Positions 13,243 through 20,364 of a stretch of 25,326 nt of DNA are shown here, in pieces. Under the pieces are notes generated by a model. It was not told the DNA's origin and ran no database searches. It saw only the letters and a list, made by a program, of their open reading frames with translations. Made by a program: the position numbers and the translations under genes. How positions within the stretch are numbered: position 1 is the stretch's first letter; the number at the start of each line of letters is the position of its first letter. Source of the stretch: a virus; the IMG/VR virus record IMGVR_UViG_3300049728_000165, positions 1 through 25,326 of that record; one strand, 5' to 3'.

Positions 13243-14129
13243 TTCGAACCGCCTTTCTTGACTGGCTTGCGACGTTGCTGGGACTCGACATCTTTAAGGT
13301 GGGCTGCTTCACATTTCAAGCTGCAGTATTTACGAGGCTCCAACCCCTCTTGTCGGAGTTCGACCCACTTCTCATCACACCCAGGCCGTTCGCAGGATCT
13401 AGAGAACCTGCCCATGTCCATACCGTAATGATGGGCCGCCCTGCAGCGTGGATTGCAGTATTCCTTGCGTGAGGATTTCTGCCCATGGCCTTCGTACCAC
13501 TCGCCCGCACACGTCGGCAATTTGCATTTCTTGAGCAGGAGGTCCCCGGCGACTTCTTGGGCAAGGCGTAGCCACATCCAAGCTATCAAACTGCCCACCT
13601 TCGTCTTTAGAACGGTTCGGCCATTCTCTTTTTCCAAACATACAGACATGTGTTGAGGGCAAAAATTATTGAAGTGTGTATTGCGATCCGAGGGAAGTTT
13701 GCGATCCGACTGGGATAGGAGATGGGCGTCCTGCGACCAGTGGGCGTAAATCCAGAGATAGTCGTGCGCGAGCCATAGGTGGGCGAGGCTCTCCCTTTTT
13801 GGTGGTCCTCCACCGTCAAGGCCCAGGAGCCCGTATTCACTCACAAACGCAAGCAGGCCCTCATTATCGCCCGATTCCAGTTTCATAAATTCCCGGTGGG
13901 CCATCCTGTTCAATTCATCGGGGCAATACTCATCCATCGCATACTCGGCTCGATCTTCAGGGCCTGGGCCAAGTAGATAGGCAGAAGCGCTCAGCTGGTT
14001 CGCCGGCTGGGCCGCAACACTTGGCGGGTTCACCGGCCGGGCAACAATGGCGCCCCCCTGCAGGGTGTAACCCTGCCGGCACTTCTTCCAGCTCATGCGG
14101 GAGAACAAGGACCATTCCGTCATCGCCAT
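13239..14129 (-). CDS. Double zinc-finger protein co-expressed with integrase
   Basis: This 296-aa protein has an N-terminal half without recognised domains, helical and rich in W, H and Y. The C-terminal part holds two Cys-rich modules. The first reads CKLPTC and then YCNPRCRAAHHY, and the second CERPGC and then KYCSLKCEAAH. Each has a CxxxxC pair followed by a CxxxC pair, resembling CGNR-type or MYND-like zinc fingers with a basic patch after the last cysteine. The C-terminus is very basic (RRKPVKKGG). ATG 14,129 has GAGGG upstream. It sits just ahead of int in a two-gene minus-strand operon facing the excisionase-like gene across a 224-base control region. It could be a repressor controlling the switch, or a recombination directionality factor. 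Role inferred from position only. Confidence 0.7.
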   Translation of the reverse strand: MAMTEWSLFSRMSWKKCRQGYTLQGGAIVARPVNPPSVAAQPANQLSASAYLLGPGPEDRAEYAMDEYCPDELNRMAHREFMKLESGDNEGLLAFVSEYGLLGLDGGGPPKRESLAHLWLAHDYLWIYAHWSQDAHLLSQSDRKLPSDRNTHFNNFCPQHMSVCLEKENGRTVLKTKVGSLIAWMWLRLAQEVAGDLLLKKCKLPTCAGEWYEGHGQKSSRKEYCNPRCRAAHHYGMDMGRFSRSCERPGCDEKWVELRQEGLEPRKYCSLKCEAAHLKDVESQQRRKPVKKGGSK

Positions 14130-14151
14130 GCTGCCCTCTACTCAAAACAAA

Positions 14152-14276
14152 TACTGTTCAGTACAAGTGTCTACGCCCTAGTCCGTCATGTCAAGCGCTT
14201 ATTCGTTTAGCAACATAGGATATCCCTAGGCTCTTCTCTACCCAATTCTACGCATGACATAAGCCAGTAGGGTAGA
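14152..14276. promoter_or_regulatory. Divergent control region with a palindrome and TCTAC repeats
   Basis: This lies between the minus-strand zinc-finger/int operon and the plus-strand excisionase operon. TACTG-TT-CAGTA (14,152-14,163) is a perfect 5-bp palindrome near the zinc-finger gene start. TCTACCC at 14,237-14,243 pairs with GGGTAGA at 14,270-14,276, and TCTAC also occurs at 14,138, 14,170 and 14,248. These are candidate sites for the element's repressor or excisionase. No gene lies in 14,130-14,353. Confidence 0.45.
14189..14194 (-). promoter_or_regulatory. Possible -35 box for the zinc-finger/integrase operon
   Basis: The minus strand reads a perfect TTGACA here, 60 bases before the ATG at 14,129. 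At 17-base spacing the -10 position reads GACACT, a poor match, so it would need an activator. The palindrome at 14,152-14,163 would lie just downstream of the start of transcription, where a repressor could block it. Confidence 0.3.
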
Positions 14277-14353
14277 CGGCATCACCAGTCCGCCCGAAAA
14301 TAGGATCCAAGCAAGGGCGAACCGCCCGGGCCCCCTTAGCTGAAGGAGCTGAA

Positions 14354-14584
14354 ATGGCAGAACCCGAAGGACACTCAGGACCGGGGCAGAGCCCCAACCC
14401 GGGAATGGAACGTCTCACCCGGACGGTTGAGGAGGCCGCGGCCATCCTTGGTATCTCCCGGCCGAGCGCATACGAGGCAGTCAGGCGCGGCGAAATCCCC
14501 TCAGTTCGCATTGGGCGCCGCCTTCTTGTGCCCAACGCCGCCCTCGCCAAGATGCTGGCGGCCGCCGGCCAGGGTGCCCTGTGA
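14354..14584 (+). CDS. Excisionase/AlpA-like helix-turn-helix protein
   Basis: This 76-aa protein has a MerR-like excisionase HTH_17 domain at about residues 18-70. It opens LTRTVEEAAAILGISRPSAY, with the recognition helix EAVRRGEIPSVRIGRRLLV, the standard wording of this family, ending NAALAKML. Such proteins bend DNA at attachment sites to favour excision or activate early genes. ATG 14,354 follows GAAGGAG. Its stop overlaps the next start as GTGA, making it first gene of the right element's replication operon. It faces the integrase operon across the control region, the classic int-xis layout. It is the counterpart of the gene at 179 in the left element, though the two differ in sequence. 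Confidence 0.85.
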   Translation: MAEPEGHSGPGQSPNPGMERLTRTVEEAAAILGISRPSAYEAVRRGEIPSVRIGRRLLVPNAALAKMLAAAGQGAL

Positions 14585-15042
14585 AGGGAATGGCTTTCTT
14601 GGCACAGGCCGCGGTCGACCGGGAGATGGCTTTCCTTTCAATCGACCCGCAGGGGGTCCAGGGATTCCCCACGTACTACAAGCCCGGGTCGGGCTACCTG
14701 GCCCTGATCGGTGACGACCCGGATCCGGACCGAGATGCCAGCGTCGGCCCTGCCGGCTTCAGCGACCAAATCCTGAAGACCTACCTCGACGGCGCCCAGA
14801 CCTTCGTCATCAGCGCCGTCCTGGAGGAGGGGGCCGGGGCCATGCTCGCGACCACCGTCGCGACGTCGCCCGATCCCTTCGCCGCAATCGTGATTACCAA
14901 CCCCAGCCAGCACGCCGCCTGGACCCGGAAGATCATCGCACTGACCGGCAGGGGGCCCCGCTTCCACGTGGCGCCTGAGGGCTTCCTGGATGTCGGCGCG
15001 GAGGACGTCCTGTTCCTGAACCAGAGCAAGAGGTCACATTGA
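14581..15042 (+). CDS. Hypothetical protein between excisionase and primase
   Basis: This protein of up to 153 aa starts at GTG 14,581, overlapping the previous stop (GTGA). An ATG at 14,590 is an alternative. It contains alternating strands and helices without recognised motifs: an aspartate-rich loop DDPDPDRDAS near 46-55, hydrophobic strands TFVISAVLEE and FAAIVITN, and a tail reading EDVLFLNQSKRSH. It has no cysteines, no signal peptide and no membrane helix. It ends in TTGA overlap with the primase start, so translation is coupled in a three-gene operon. By position it may be a replication accessory or DNA-binding factor; not recognised. Confidence 0.65.
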   Translation: MKGMAFLAQAAVDREMAFLSIDPQGVQGFPTYYKPGSGYLALIGDDPDPDRDASVGPAGFSDQILKTYLDGAQTFVISAVLEEGAGAMLATTVATSPDPFAAIVITNPSQHAAWTRKIIALTGRGPRFHVAPEGFLDVGAEDVLFLNQSKRSH

Positions 15043-17555
15043 GCCAGTCAGCCCCCGCAATCACCCAGGCCCACGCCATCGAGGCGCCGGAGATGCTCCG
15101 GCCCCTGCGCGGGTGGCTGGTCTGGAAGTCTGAGCCCAACCCGAAGCGGCCGAAACCTCGCAAGGTTCCCTATTACCCTGAGACGGGCAAGCGAAGGCGG
15201 GGAAGGAACGGTACCCCAGAGGACCGGGCCCAGCTGGTCGACTTCGATACCGCGGTTGCCACCCTCCGGCGGGGCGGGTATGACGGCATCGGCTTCGCGC
15301 CCATGCCGGAATGGGGAATCGACGTCATCGACTTCGACGAGTGCATCAACAGTCACGTTGACCCTTTCATCGAACAGCTCGCGGCCGAGACCTATGTGGA
15401 GGTATCCCCCTCCGACCTAGGCGCCCACGCCTTCGTGCTGGGCGACATGCCGAACATGAAGGACCACGCCGCACCGGGTAAGTTCGGCGTCGAGGTCTTC
15501 CACGACTCCGGATTTGTCACCTTCACCGGCAAGGTGCTCCCCATCTGCCGGGTTCTCGACACCGACAACCTGGTGGGCCAGGCGGGCCCCGAGCTGGTCG
15601 CCCTGGTCGAGGCCCGGCGCCACAGCCGGGAGACCGATGGCAGCCCCGCGGAGCACTCCGAGGCGGCCAGCTTCACCCGGGCCATGGCCCTGAGGGAGGT
15701 TGATGCCGAAACCCTCGCCAGCCTGCGGGACGCCCTGCTGAGCGACTCGACCGCGGAGCTGGCCGAAGGATATGGATCCTGGGTCAACATTGGCCAGGCT
15801 CTCAAGAGTTTGGAGGAAACCTCCTTCGGATCCGAGGCACTGGACCTGTGGCATCTGTTCAGCGCACGCAGTGAGCAATACGACGGGGCGCAGGCGGAGG
15901 CCAAGTGGGACAGTTTCAGGCCCACCAAGATCACCTACAAGAGCATCTTCGACTTGGCACAGCGGAACGGGTGGACGAACCCCCGCAGCGCCCAGGGCAT
16001 GAAGGCGGGCGGCGCCGACGAATATGCCAAGCTGGAGGACCGCTCGGATATCGGGAACGCCAACTTGCTGATCAAGATCACGGGCGGCGATCTTCGCTAT
16101 GTGTGGGAGTGGAAGCGGTGGCTCTGGTGGGACGGATCCAGGTGGATTGATGACAAATCCGGCGCCGGCGCCCTGGCTGCGGCAAAGGGGATCGCCCAGC
16201 ACTATCACAAGAAGGCCGATGACCTGAAGCGCCAGGCCGCGGACGAGTCCCTGGTGGCGGCCGAGCGCAAGCGCATCAATACGGCGGCCGAGGGCGTCGA
16301 GAAGTGGGCGGTCCATTGCCGGAACAAGAAATCCATCGATGCGCTGCTGGCCATGGCATCTCGTGATAGCCGGGTCGTGGTGTCCGCGGCGGACCTCGAC
16401 CGCGACCCATTCCTGCTAGGCGTGGCGAATGGGACGATCGACCTGCGCACAGGCCAGCTGCGCGCCGCGGCCCGTGACGAGTTTGTCACGCAGCGCAGCC
16501 CCATCGCCTTCGACCGGGGCGCCGGTGCTCCACGTTTCCGCCGGTTCATTCAGGAGATCACTGGAAAGCCTCGACCGGTTGAATTCAATCACGCCACCGG
16601 GCGGCCAATTCCGGAATCGGTTATCGGCTATGTTCCCCGGCCAGCACTGGCGGATTACCTGCAGCGGGCCCTGGGCTATTGCCTCACCGGGTCGACAGCG
16701 GAACAAAAGGTGTTCATCGGTCACGGTGAGGGTTCGAACGGCAAAAGCGTGCTGTTCGACGTGGTGCAAGAGCTGGCTGGCGACTATTGCAGGACCGTCG
16801 AGCCCAAGTTCCTGATGTCCGGTGACTACCTCACCAACCCCGAGAGCCCGTCACCCGTGGCCGCGACCCTGGCGGGGGCCCGACTGGCCATTAGCTGCGA
16901 GAGCAAGGAAGGCCAGAAACTTGATATCGCCTTGATCAAGAGGCATTCCGGCGGTGGGTTTTTGACGGCCCGCGGGATGAACCAGAACACCTTCCGCTTT
17001 GCTATCACTCACAAATTGCTGTTGATGACGAATCACAAGCCAGAGCTTGAGCACTTGGATTTCGCCCTGCGCGGCCGGCTGCACCTTATCCCGTTCGATC
17101 GGAAGTGGAATCGCCCCGGAACTCCAGAGCGCGACGAATCCCTGCCGGACGGCGACCGGGATCTGATGACCGAGTTGCGGGCGGAGGCGCCTGGGATCCT
17201 GACATGGCTGATTGAAGGCGCCTCCCGATACGCCCAGGAAGGCCTGGAACCTCCCCAGGAAGTGGTGAACACCACCCGCGATTATCTGGCCGAGCAGGAT
17301 CCTGTTGGGAGGTGGCTGGAAAGCTTTGAACGCTGCGACCCCAGGCACGGGACTTCCGCCGCTGAGTTGTTCAAGCAGTTCATCACCTGGCATCGGGATG
17401 AGGACACCGGGAGCGGCGGGGCCCCTCACTCCGAAAAGGCTTTTGGTGTGGCCCTGCGCGAGCGCGGAGTGAGGAACCAAAAGAAGGAGACCGGGATGCA
17501 CTACGGGATAAAACCCTCAACCAAACCCCAAAACCTGACGGATGACGGATCATGA
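15039..17555 (+). CDS. NrS-1-type primase with PriCT-2 and P4/D5-type SF3 helicase
   Basis: This 838-aa replication protein is of the phage P4-like primase-helicase class. The N-terminal archaeo-eukaryotic primase (about 20-170) shows VIDFD with D98/D100, SPSDLGAH at 123-130, VEVF near 151-154 and FVTFTGK at 159-165, the wording of NrS-1-type primases rather than PF09250 Prim-Pol. A PriCT-2-like domain follows (about 217-310, with YGSWVNIGQALKSLE). The D5 N-terminal region (about 340-480) leads to the SF3 helicase: Walker A GHGEGSNGKS at 561-570 and a Walker B-like RLAISCE ending at E621, then LLLMTNHKPEL. Start is TTG 15,039, overlapping the upstream stop. The last 20 bases of the gene contain iterons of an inverted-repeat cluster (17,534-17,644), the likely origin. 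Confidence 0.9.
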   Translation: MSQSAPAITQAHAIEAPEMLRPLRGWLVWKSEPNPKRPKPRKVPYYPETGKRRRGRNGTPEDRAQLVDFDTAVATLRRGGYDGIGFAPMPEWGIDVIDFDECINSHVDPFIEQLAAETYVEVSPSDLGAHAFVLGDMPNMKDHAAPGKFGVEVFHDSGFVTFTGKVLPICRVLDTDNLVGQAGPELVALVEARRHSRETDGSPAEHSEAASFTRAMALREVDAETLASLRDALLSDSTAELAEGYGSWVNIGQALKSLEETSFGSEALDLWHLFSARSEQYDGAQAEAKWDSFRPTKITYKSIFDLAQRNGWTNPRSAQGMKAGGADEYAKLEDRSDIGNANLLIKITGGDLRYVWEWKRWLWWDGSRWIDDKSGAGALAAAKGIAQHYHKKADDLKRQAADESLVAAERKRINTAAEGVEKWAVHCRNKKSIDALLAMASRDSRVVVSAADLDRDPFLLGVANGTIDLRTGQLRAAARDEFVTQRSPIAFDRGAGAPRFRRFIQEITGKPRPVEFNHATGRPIPESVIGYVPRPALADYLQRALGYCLTGSTAEQKVFIGHGEGSNGKSVLFDVVQELAGDYCRTVEPKFLMSGDYLTNPESPSPVAATLAGARLAISCESKEGQKLDIALIKRHSGGGFLTARGMNQNTFRFAITHKLLLMTNHKPELEHLDFALRGRLHLIPFDRKWNRPGTPERDESLPDGDRDLMTELRAEAPGILTWLIEGASRYAQEGLEPPQEVVNTTRDYLAEQDPVGRWLESFERCDPRHGTSAAELFKQFITWHRDEDTGSGGAPHSEKAFGVALRERGVRNQKKETGMHYGIKPSTKPQNLTDDGS

Positions 17556-17644
17556 CGAACTTCGTGTGTTTTTCTCTACGCATTGAAAAAGTAGTCTCTA
17601 AGGAGAGACCTAGGGAAACCCGTCAGGATCCGTCATCCGTCAGG
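17534..17644. repeat. Putative replication origin of the right element: TGACGGA/TCCGTCA inverted repeats
   Basis: Two 23-base arms, 17,534-17,556 and 17,622-17,644, are inverted copies with one mismatch. Each contains two tandem heptamers: TGACGGA at 17,536 and 17,543 on the left, TCCGTCA at 17,629 and 17,636 on the right. The left arm overlaps the end of the primase gene. The 65-base spacer is AT-richer and holds a perfect 6-bp hairpin GTCTCT/AGAGAC (17,594-17,609). Position and form parallel the GGTCCA cluster of the left element. No gene is supported in 17,556-17,760. Confidence 0.7.
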
Positions 17645-17760
17645 ATTGCCCCCTGCGGGCCCTCCGGAAAGGCGCCCTGCTGGAAAGGCCGTGAGTGTCA
17701 CGCCACCACCGCTAAGGTTTCGGCCCCGCCACGGCCTTCCCCCTGCCCGGGAGGTGGCCG

Positions 17761-18312
17761 ATGAGCGCCGAGAAGCTGACCCCTAAGCAGACCGCCTTCG
17801 TGAAGAGCTATTGCCGGCTCGGCGGGATGAACGCGACCCAGGCCGCCATCGCCGCCGGCTATAGCGGCCACGGCAAGGGCGCCGGCGCCGCGGTATCCGC
17901 AAGCCGTATGCTGCAGCAGCCCCACATCCTGAACGCCATCCGCGAAGAGACAGAGCGCACTCTGCGCGCTGGCGTGGCCCTGGGCGCCCAGGTGCTCGAT
18001 GAGCTGGCAAGGGGCGCCGTAAGTGAATCGGTGCGCCTGCAGGCCGCCCAGGCCCTCCTGGATAGGGGTGGAATGCAGCTGGCCAACCTCAGCGAGCACC
18101 ACGTCATCGTCGAGGACAAGCGGACGGATGCCGAACTCAGGTGCCGGGTTGAGGAGCTGGCTCGCGAGCTGGGCCTGGCGGCCAAGGTCATTCCCGGCGA
18201 GCTGGTCGACCTTCCGACCCTCCAATCTGAGGGCCCTGGTTGCAAGGATGGTTACAAGTCCACTCCAAACAACCATTTTAATATTGATTCGAATGGACTT
18301 ATCGGCGAATAG
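17761..18312 (+). CDS. terS: Terminase small subunit
   Basis: This 183-aa protein is of the Terminase_2 (PF03592) type. The N-terminal 70 residues carry the DNA-recognition helix-turn-helix: LTPKQTAFVKSYCRLGG, then NATQAAIAAGYSG, and an ARRMLQQP-like motif (ASRMLQQPHILNAIRE). A central oligomerisation helix follows (about 70-105, GAQVLDELARGAVSESVRLQ), then QAAQALLDRGG and a C-terminal acidic helical region. Small terminase recognises the packaging site and loads DNA onto the large subunit. ATG 17,761 overlaps an upstream TGA-type context with GGGAGGTGG just before it. In phage satellites a private small subunit redirects a helper phage's packaging; here the large subunit is also present, at 20,365. 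The last 25 residues are lower in GC and may be a foreign tail. Confidence 0.85.
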   Translation: MSAEKLTPKQTAFVKSYCRLGGMNATQAAIAAGYSGHGKGAGAAVSASRMLQQPHILNAIREETERTLRAGVALGAQVLDELARGAVSESVRLQAAQALLDRGGMQLANLSEHHVIVEDKRTDAELRCRVEELARELGLAAKVIPGELVDLPTLQSEGPGCKDGYKSTPNNHFNIDSNGLIGE

Positions 18313-18375
18313 CAACGGTCTATCAGACCAAATCAATCTCCACCCACCCAAAACCCGCCCCGAAGGAGGCAAAAA

Positions 18376-19029
18376 ATGCTTAGTTCCCTAGCTTCAAAAC
18401 TGACCGGCAGCAACCCGGACAAGCTGGCTGAAACCATCCAGCGCCTGACCGCGGAGCGCGACGCCGCCAAGATCCGCCAGGATGTCGCGAGCCAAGCCTG
18501 GGGCGACGCTTTGGCCCTGCAGGCTGAGGGCGATGGTGATACGCCCGACACCGTCAAGCTGGAACGGGAGATGGATGCCGCATCCCAGGCCTTCCGCGCC
18601 AAGGATGCCGCGTTGACCGCAGCCAAGGCCCGCCACGGCGCCGCCGTGGTCCAGGCGAGCAGGGACAGCATGTCTGAGCAGTGGGGGAAGGCCGAAGCCC
18701 TGGCCGGCGCAAGGAGCGCGTCTGCGGTGCGTTTGGCGCAGTCCATCCGAGACTTCGCCGCCTGCCACGAAGACTTTCTGAAGGTAAATGCAGCCTTGAC
18801 CGGCGCCCTGCCCGAAGCGCCGGACCCGGACGCAGCTTTCCTCCGTGGCGCCCAAGTGGAGAACGCAATCAGAGCGGAGATGCAGCGCTTGGGTGTTGAC
18901 TGGGCATTCCATTGGCCCTGGGGGACCGTGAGTATCCCGTCGTTCACTCCCCAGTTCGAAGCCACGCCGGATCTCATCCGCCATTGGCGTGATAGCGCCA
19001 TGGCTCGGGCCACCGGCCAGAAGGCCTAA
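18376..19029 (+). CDS. Coiled-coil protein between terminase subunits
   Basis: This 217-aa protein has strong AAGGAGG eight bases before ATG 18,376. Residues about 12-110 are charged and helical with few breaks (LAETIQRLTAERDAAKIRQD) and likely coiled-coil. The C-terminal third contains a W-rich segment (RLGVDWAFHWPWGTVSI) and ends in a basic tail. It shows no homology I recognise. In tailed-phage modules a coiled-coil protein between terS and terL is sometimes a scaffold or head-assembly factor; that is possible here but not shown. It is followed after 3 bases by the next gene, so they are in one operon. Confidence 0.65.
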   Translation: MLSSLASKLTGSNPDKLAETIQRLTAERDAAKIRQDVASQAWGDALALQAEGDGDTPDTVKLEREMDAASQAFRAKDAALTAAKARHGAAVVQASRDSMSEQWGKAEALAGARSASAVRLAQSIRDFAACHEDFLKVNAALTGALPEAPDPDAAFLRGAQVENAIRAEMQRLGVDWAFHWPWGTVSIPSFTPQFEATPDLIRHWRDSAMARATGQKA

Positions 19030-19032
19030 GCC

Positions 19033-19686
19033 ATGACCGAATTCCTCGCCGCCCCTACCAATGCGCAGCCGGCCGCAGCGCCCCCGGCGCCTGAACCGTA
19101 CCAAATCCCCTTTCCCGGCCCATCACCCCAGATCGCAGCGCAGCCGGCAGCGCCTACGGTGCCTATGACGCGCCTCGCCGACTACCTCGGGGCGGCCGAG
19201 CCGGCGGCGCCGACCCTGGACCCCGCGGCAGCTGCCGAAGCAGCCATCCGGGCGGAGGAGGGGCGCCAGTCGGACATCCTGACTTTTTGCACACCCCCCG
19301 AGACGATCGCTGGATACCAGTTCCAGCCTCCACCTCCGGGCGTTGAAACCTCGATCGAGCAGGAAGTCGCCATGCGCACCCTCTTCCGGGAATCCGGCAT
19401 CCCCAGTCACGTCGGCAGTGAAGCGAATCGACTTTGGAACCAGGCCATTCTGAATCCGCCATCCGAGATCGACCGGACCCTGCAAGGGAAGGCCAACAGG
19501 GTTGCGCTTGAACAGGCCTGGGGCCCGGACTTTGAGCGGAACCTGGCGGCCGCGCAGAGCGTAGTGGCTCAAATGGCCAAGACCCGCCCAGAGGTCATCA
19601 ACATGCTTGAGCAGTCTGGGCTCGGGAACAATGTCTACATCATCAGGAGTCTTTACAACCTGGCCAGGGCCCGGGGTGCCAAGTGA
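19033..19686 (+). CDS. Scaffold-like virion assembly protein (tentative)
   Basis: This 217-aa protein has a low-complexity proline- and alanine-rich N-terminus (about 10-75, with PAAAPPAPEP) and a helical C-terminus. The C-terminus reads AMRTLFRESGIPSHVG near 113-128, then LEQAWGPDFERNLAAAQSV, and EVINMLEQSGLGNNVYIIRS near the end. From memory, this WG-x-DF and LE-x-xGLGN wording is similar to the C-terminal part of phage capsid scaffolding proteins, where the helical end binds coat protein. No signal or membrane segment. The start follows the preceding gene's stop by three bases and the end overlaps the next by GTGA. If it is a scaffold, the missing coat protein would have to come from elsewhere. 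Moderate to low certainty. Confidence 0.5.
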   Translation: MTEFLAAPTNAQPAAAPPAPEPYQIPFPGPSPQIAAQPAAPTVPMTRLADYLGAAEPAAPTLDPAAAAEAAIRAEEGRQSDILTFCTPPETIAGYQFQPPPPGVETSIEQEVAMRTLFRESGIPSHVGSEANRLWNQAILNPPSEIDRTLQGKANRVALEQAWGPDFERNLAAAQSVVAQMAKTRPEVINMLEQSGLGNNVYIIRSLYNLARARGAK

Positions 19687-19931
19687 CCGCCCCCAGCGCC
19701 GCCCTGTTGCTTGGCCTGGTGAACGACAAACCCCAGGCGCCCGCTCCCGCACCCGTGGCCGTCCCTGCGCCTGCGCCAGCTCCCGCCCGGAGCCACCGGC
19801 CGCGCTACCGGCGCAACAGACACAAGCGCAGGCCCCAGCCCGATGCCTTTGACCGGGAACCGGACGGCCAGGACGCTAGGTCGACCTTCGGGCCCGGTGA
19901 ACTGATCAAGACCTTGAAGATTCATCTGTGA
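19683..19931 (+). CDS. Small basic protein with proline-alanine repeat
   Basis: This 82-aa protein starts at GTG 19,683 within the GTGA overlap. The N-terminal 40 residues include a PAPAP-type low-complexity run, followed by a strongly basic patch (RSHRPRYRRNRHKRRP) and an acidic/polar end reading FGPGELIKTLKIHL. The basic patch could bind nucleic acid or an acidic partner. The gene ends in another GTGA overlap with the next, so the run of genes from 19,033 to 20,362 is translationally coupled. No family recognised; composition bias makes the functional call impossible. Confidence 0.5.
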   Translation: MTAPSAALLLGLVNDKPQAPAPAPVAVPAPAPAPARSHRPRYRRNRHKRRPQPDAFDREPDGQDARSTFGPGELIKTLKIHL

Positions 19932-20362
19932 CGCCGGGAGATCCCATGGCCAATGGCCTGACCACCAGACAACGCGGCCAAGGGGAGGGCGTCATGACCG
20001 CCCCCGCCTTCGGTCACGCCGCCAGGCTCCTCGGCTTCGACATGGCGCCCAGCACCCCGCAGCCCGAAACCGGCTCGGAGGGGGTTTATGCGCCCGCGGA
20101 TACTTCAAACAAGATGTACTCTCCGCACACCCGCGACATGGAGGGCACCGCGGCTGCGCCCACTCCCGGCTCGGCCAAGGTCCCTGCCGCCTTTGGCCAC
20201 GACCCGGAGGGGGCCCCAGACCCGAATCGCCAGATTGAGGGGGGCACCCCGGATTCTGGGCCCGGGCACATCACCCGTGGGGGCGACTCTCGCGATTGCA
20301 AGGCTCCAGAGGTCGACGTCCAAAAAATTCCGGTTGGTCCTAAAAATTCGGAAAGGGGTTAG
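19928..20362 (+). CDS. Glycine/proline-rich hypothetical protein upstream of terL
   Basis: This protein of up to 144 aa starts at GTG 19,928 (GTGA overlap). Internal ATGs at 19,946 and 19,994 are alternative starts. It is disordered in composition, rich in G, P, D and T (EGTAAAPTPGSAKVP; DPEGAPDPNRQIEGG), with no clear domain. It contains several charged, hydrophilic stretches and no cysteine cluster or membrane helix. It ends two bases before the large terminase ATG. It could be a poorly folded connector or a regulator. Low information; the operon position is the main support for its being real. Confidence 0.45.
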   Translation: MTPGDPMANGLTTRQRGQGEGVMTAPAFGHAARLLGFDMAPSTPQPETGSEGVYAPADTSNKMYSPHTRDMEGTAAAPTPGSAKVPAAFGHDPEGAPDPNRQIEGGTPDSGPGHITRGGDSRDCKAPEVDVQKIPVGPKNSERG

Positions 20363-20364
20363 AA

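Noticed and set aside
15417-17501. Long minus-strand frames opposite the primase-helicase gene (216 and 299 residues)
   Set aside because: They are mirror frames of a GC-rich coding sequence. The plus-strand frame has all primase and helicase motifs.
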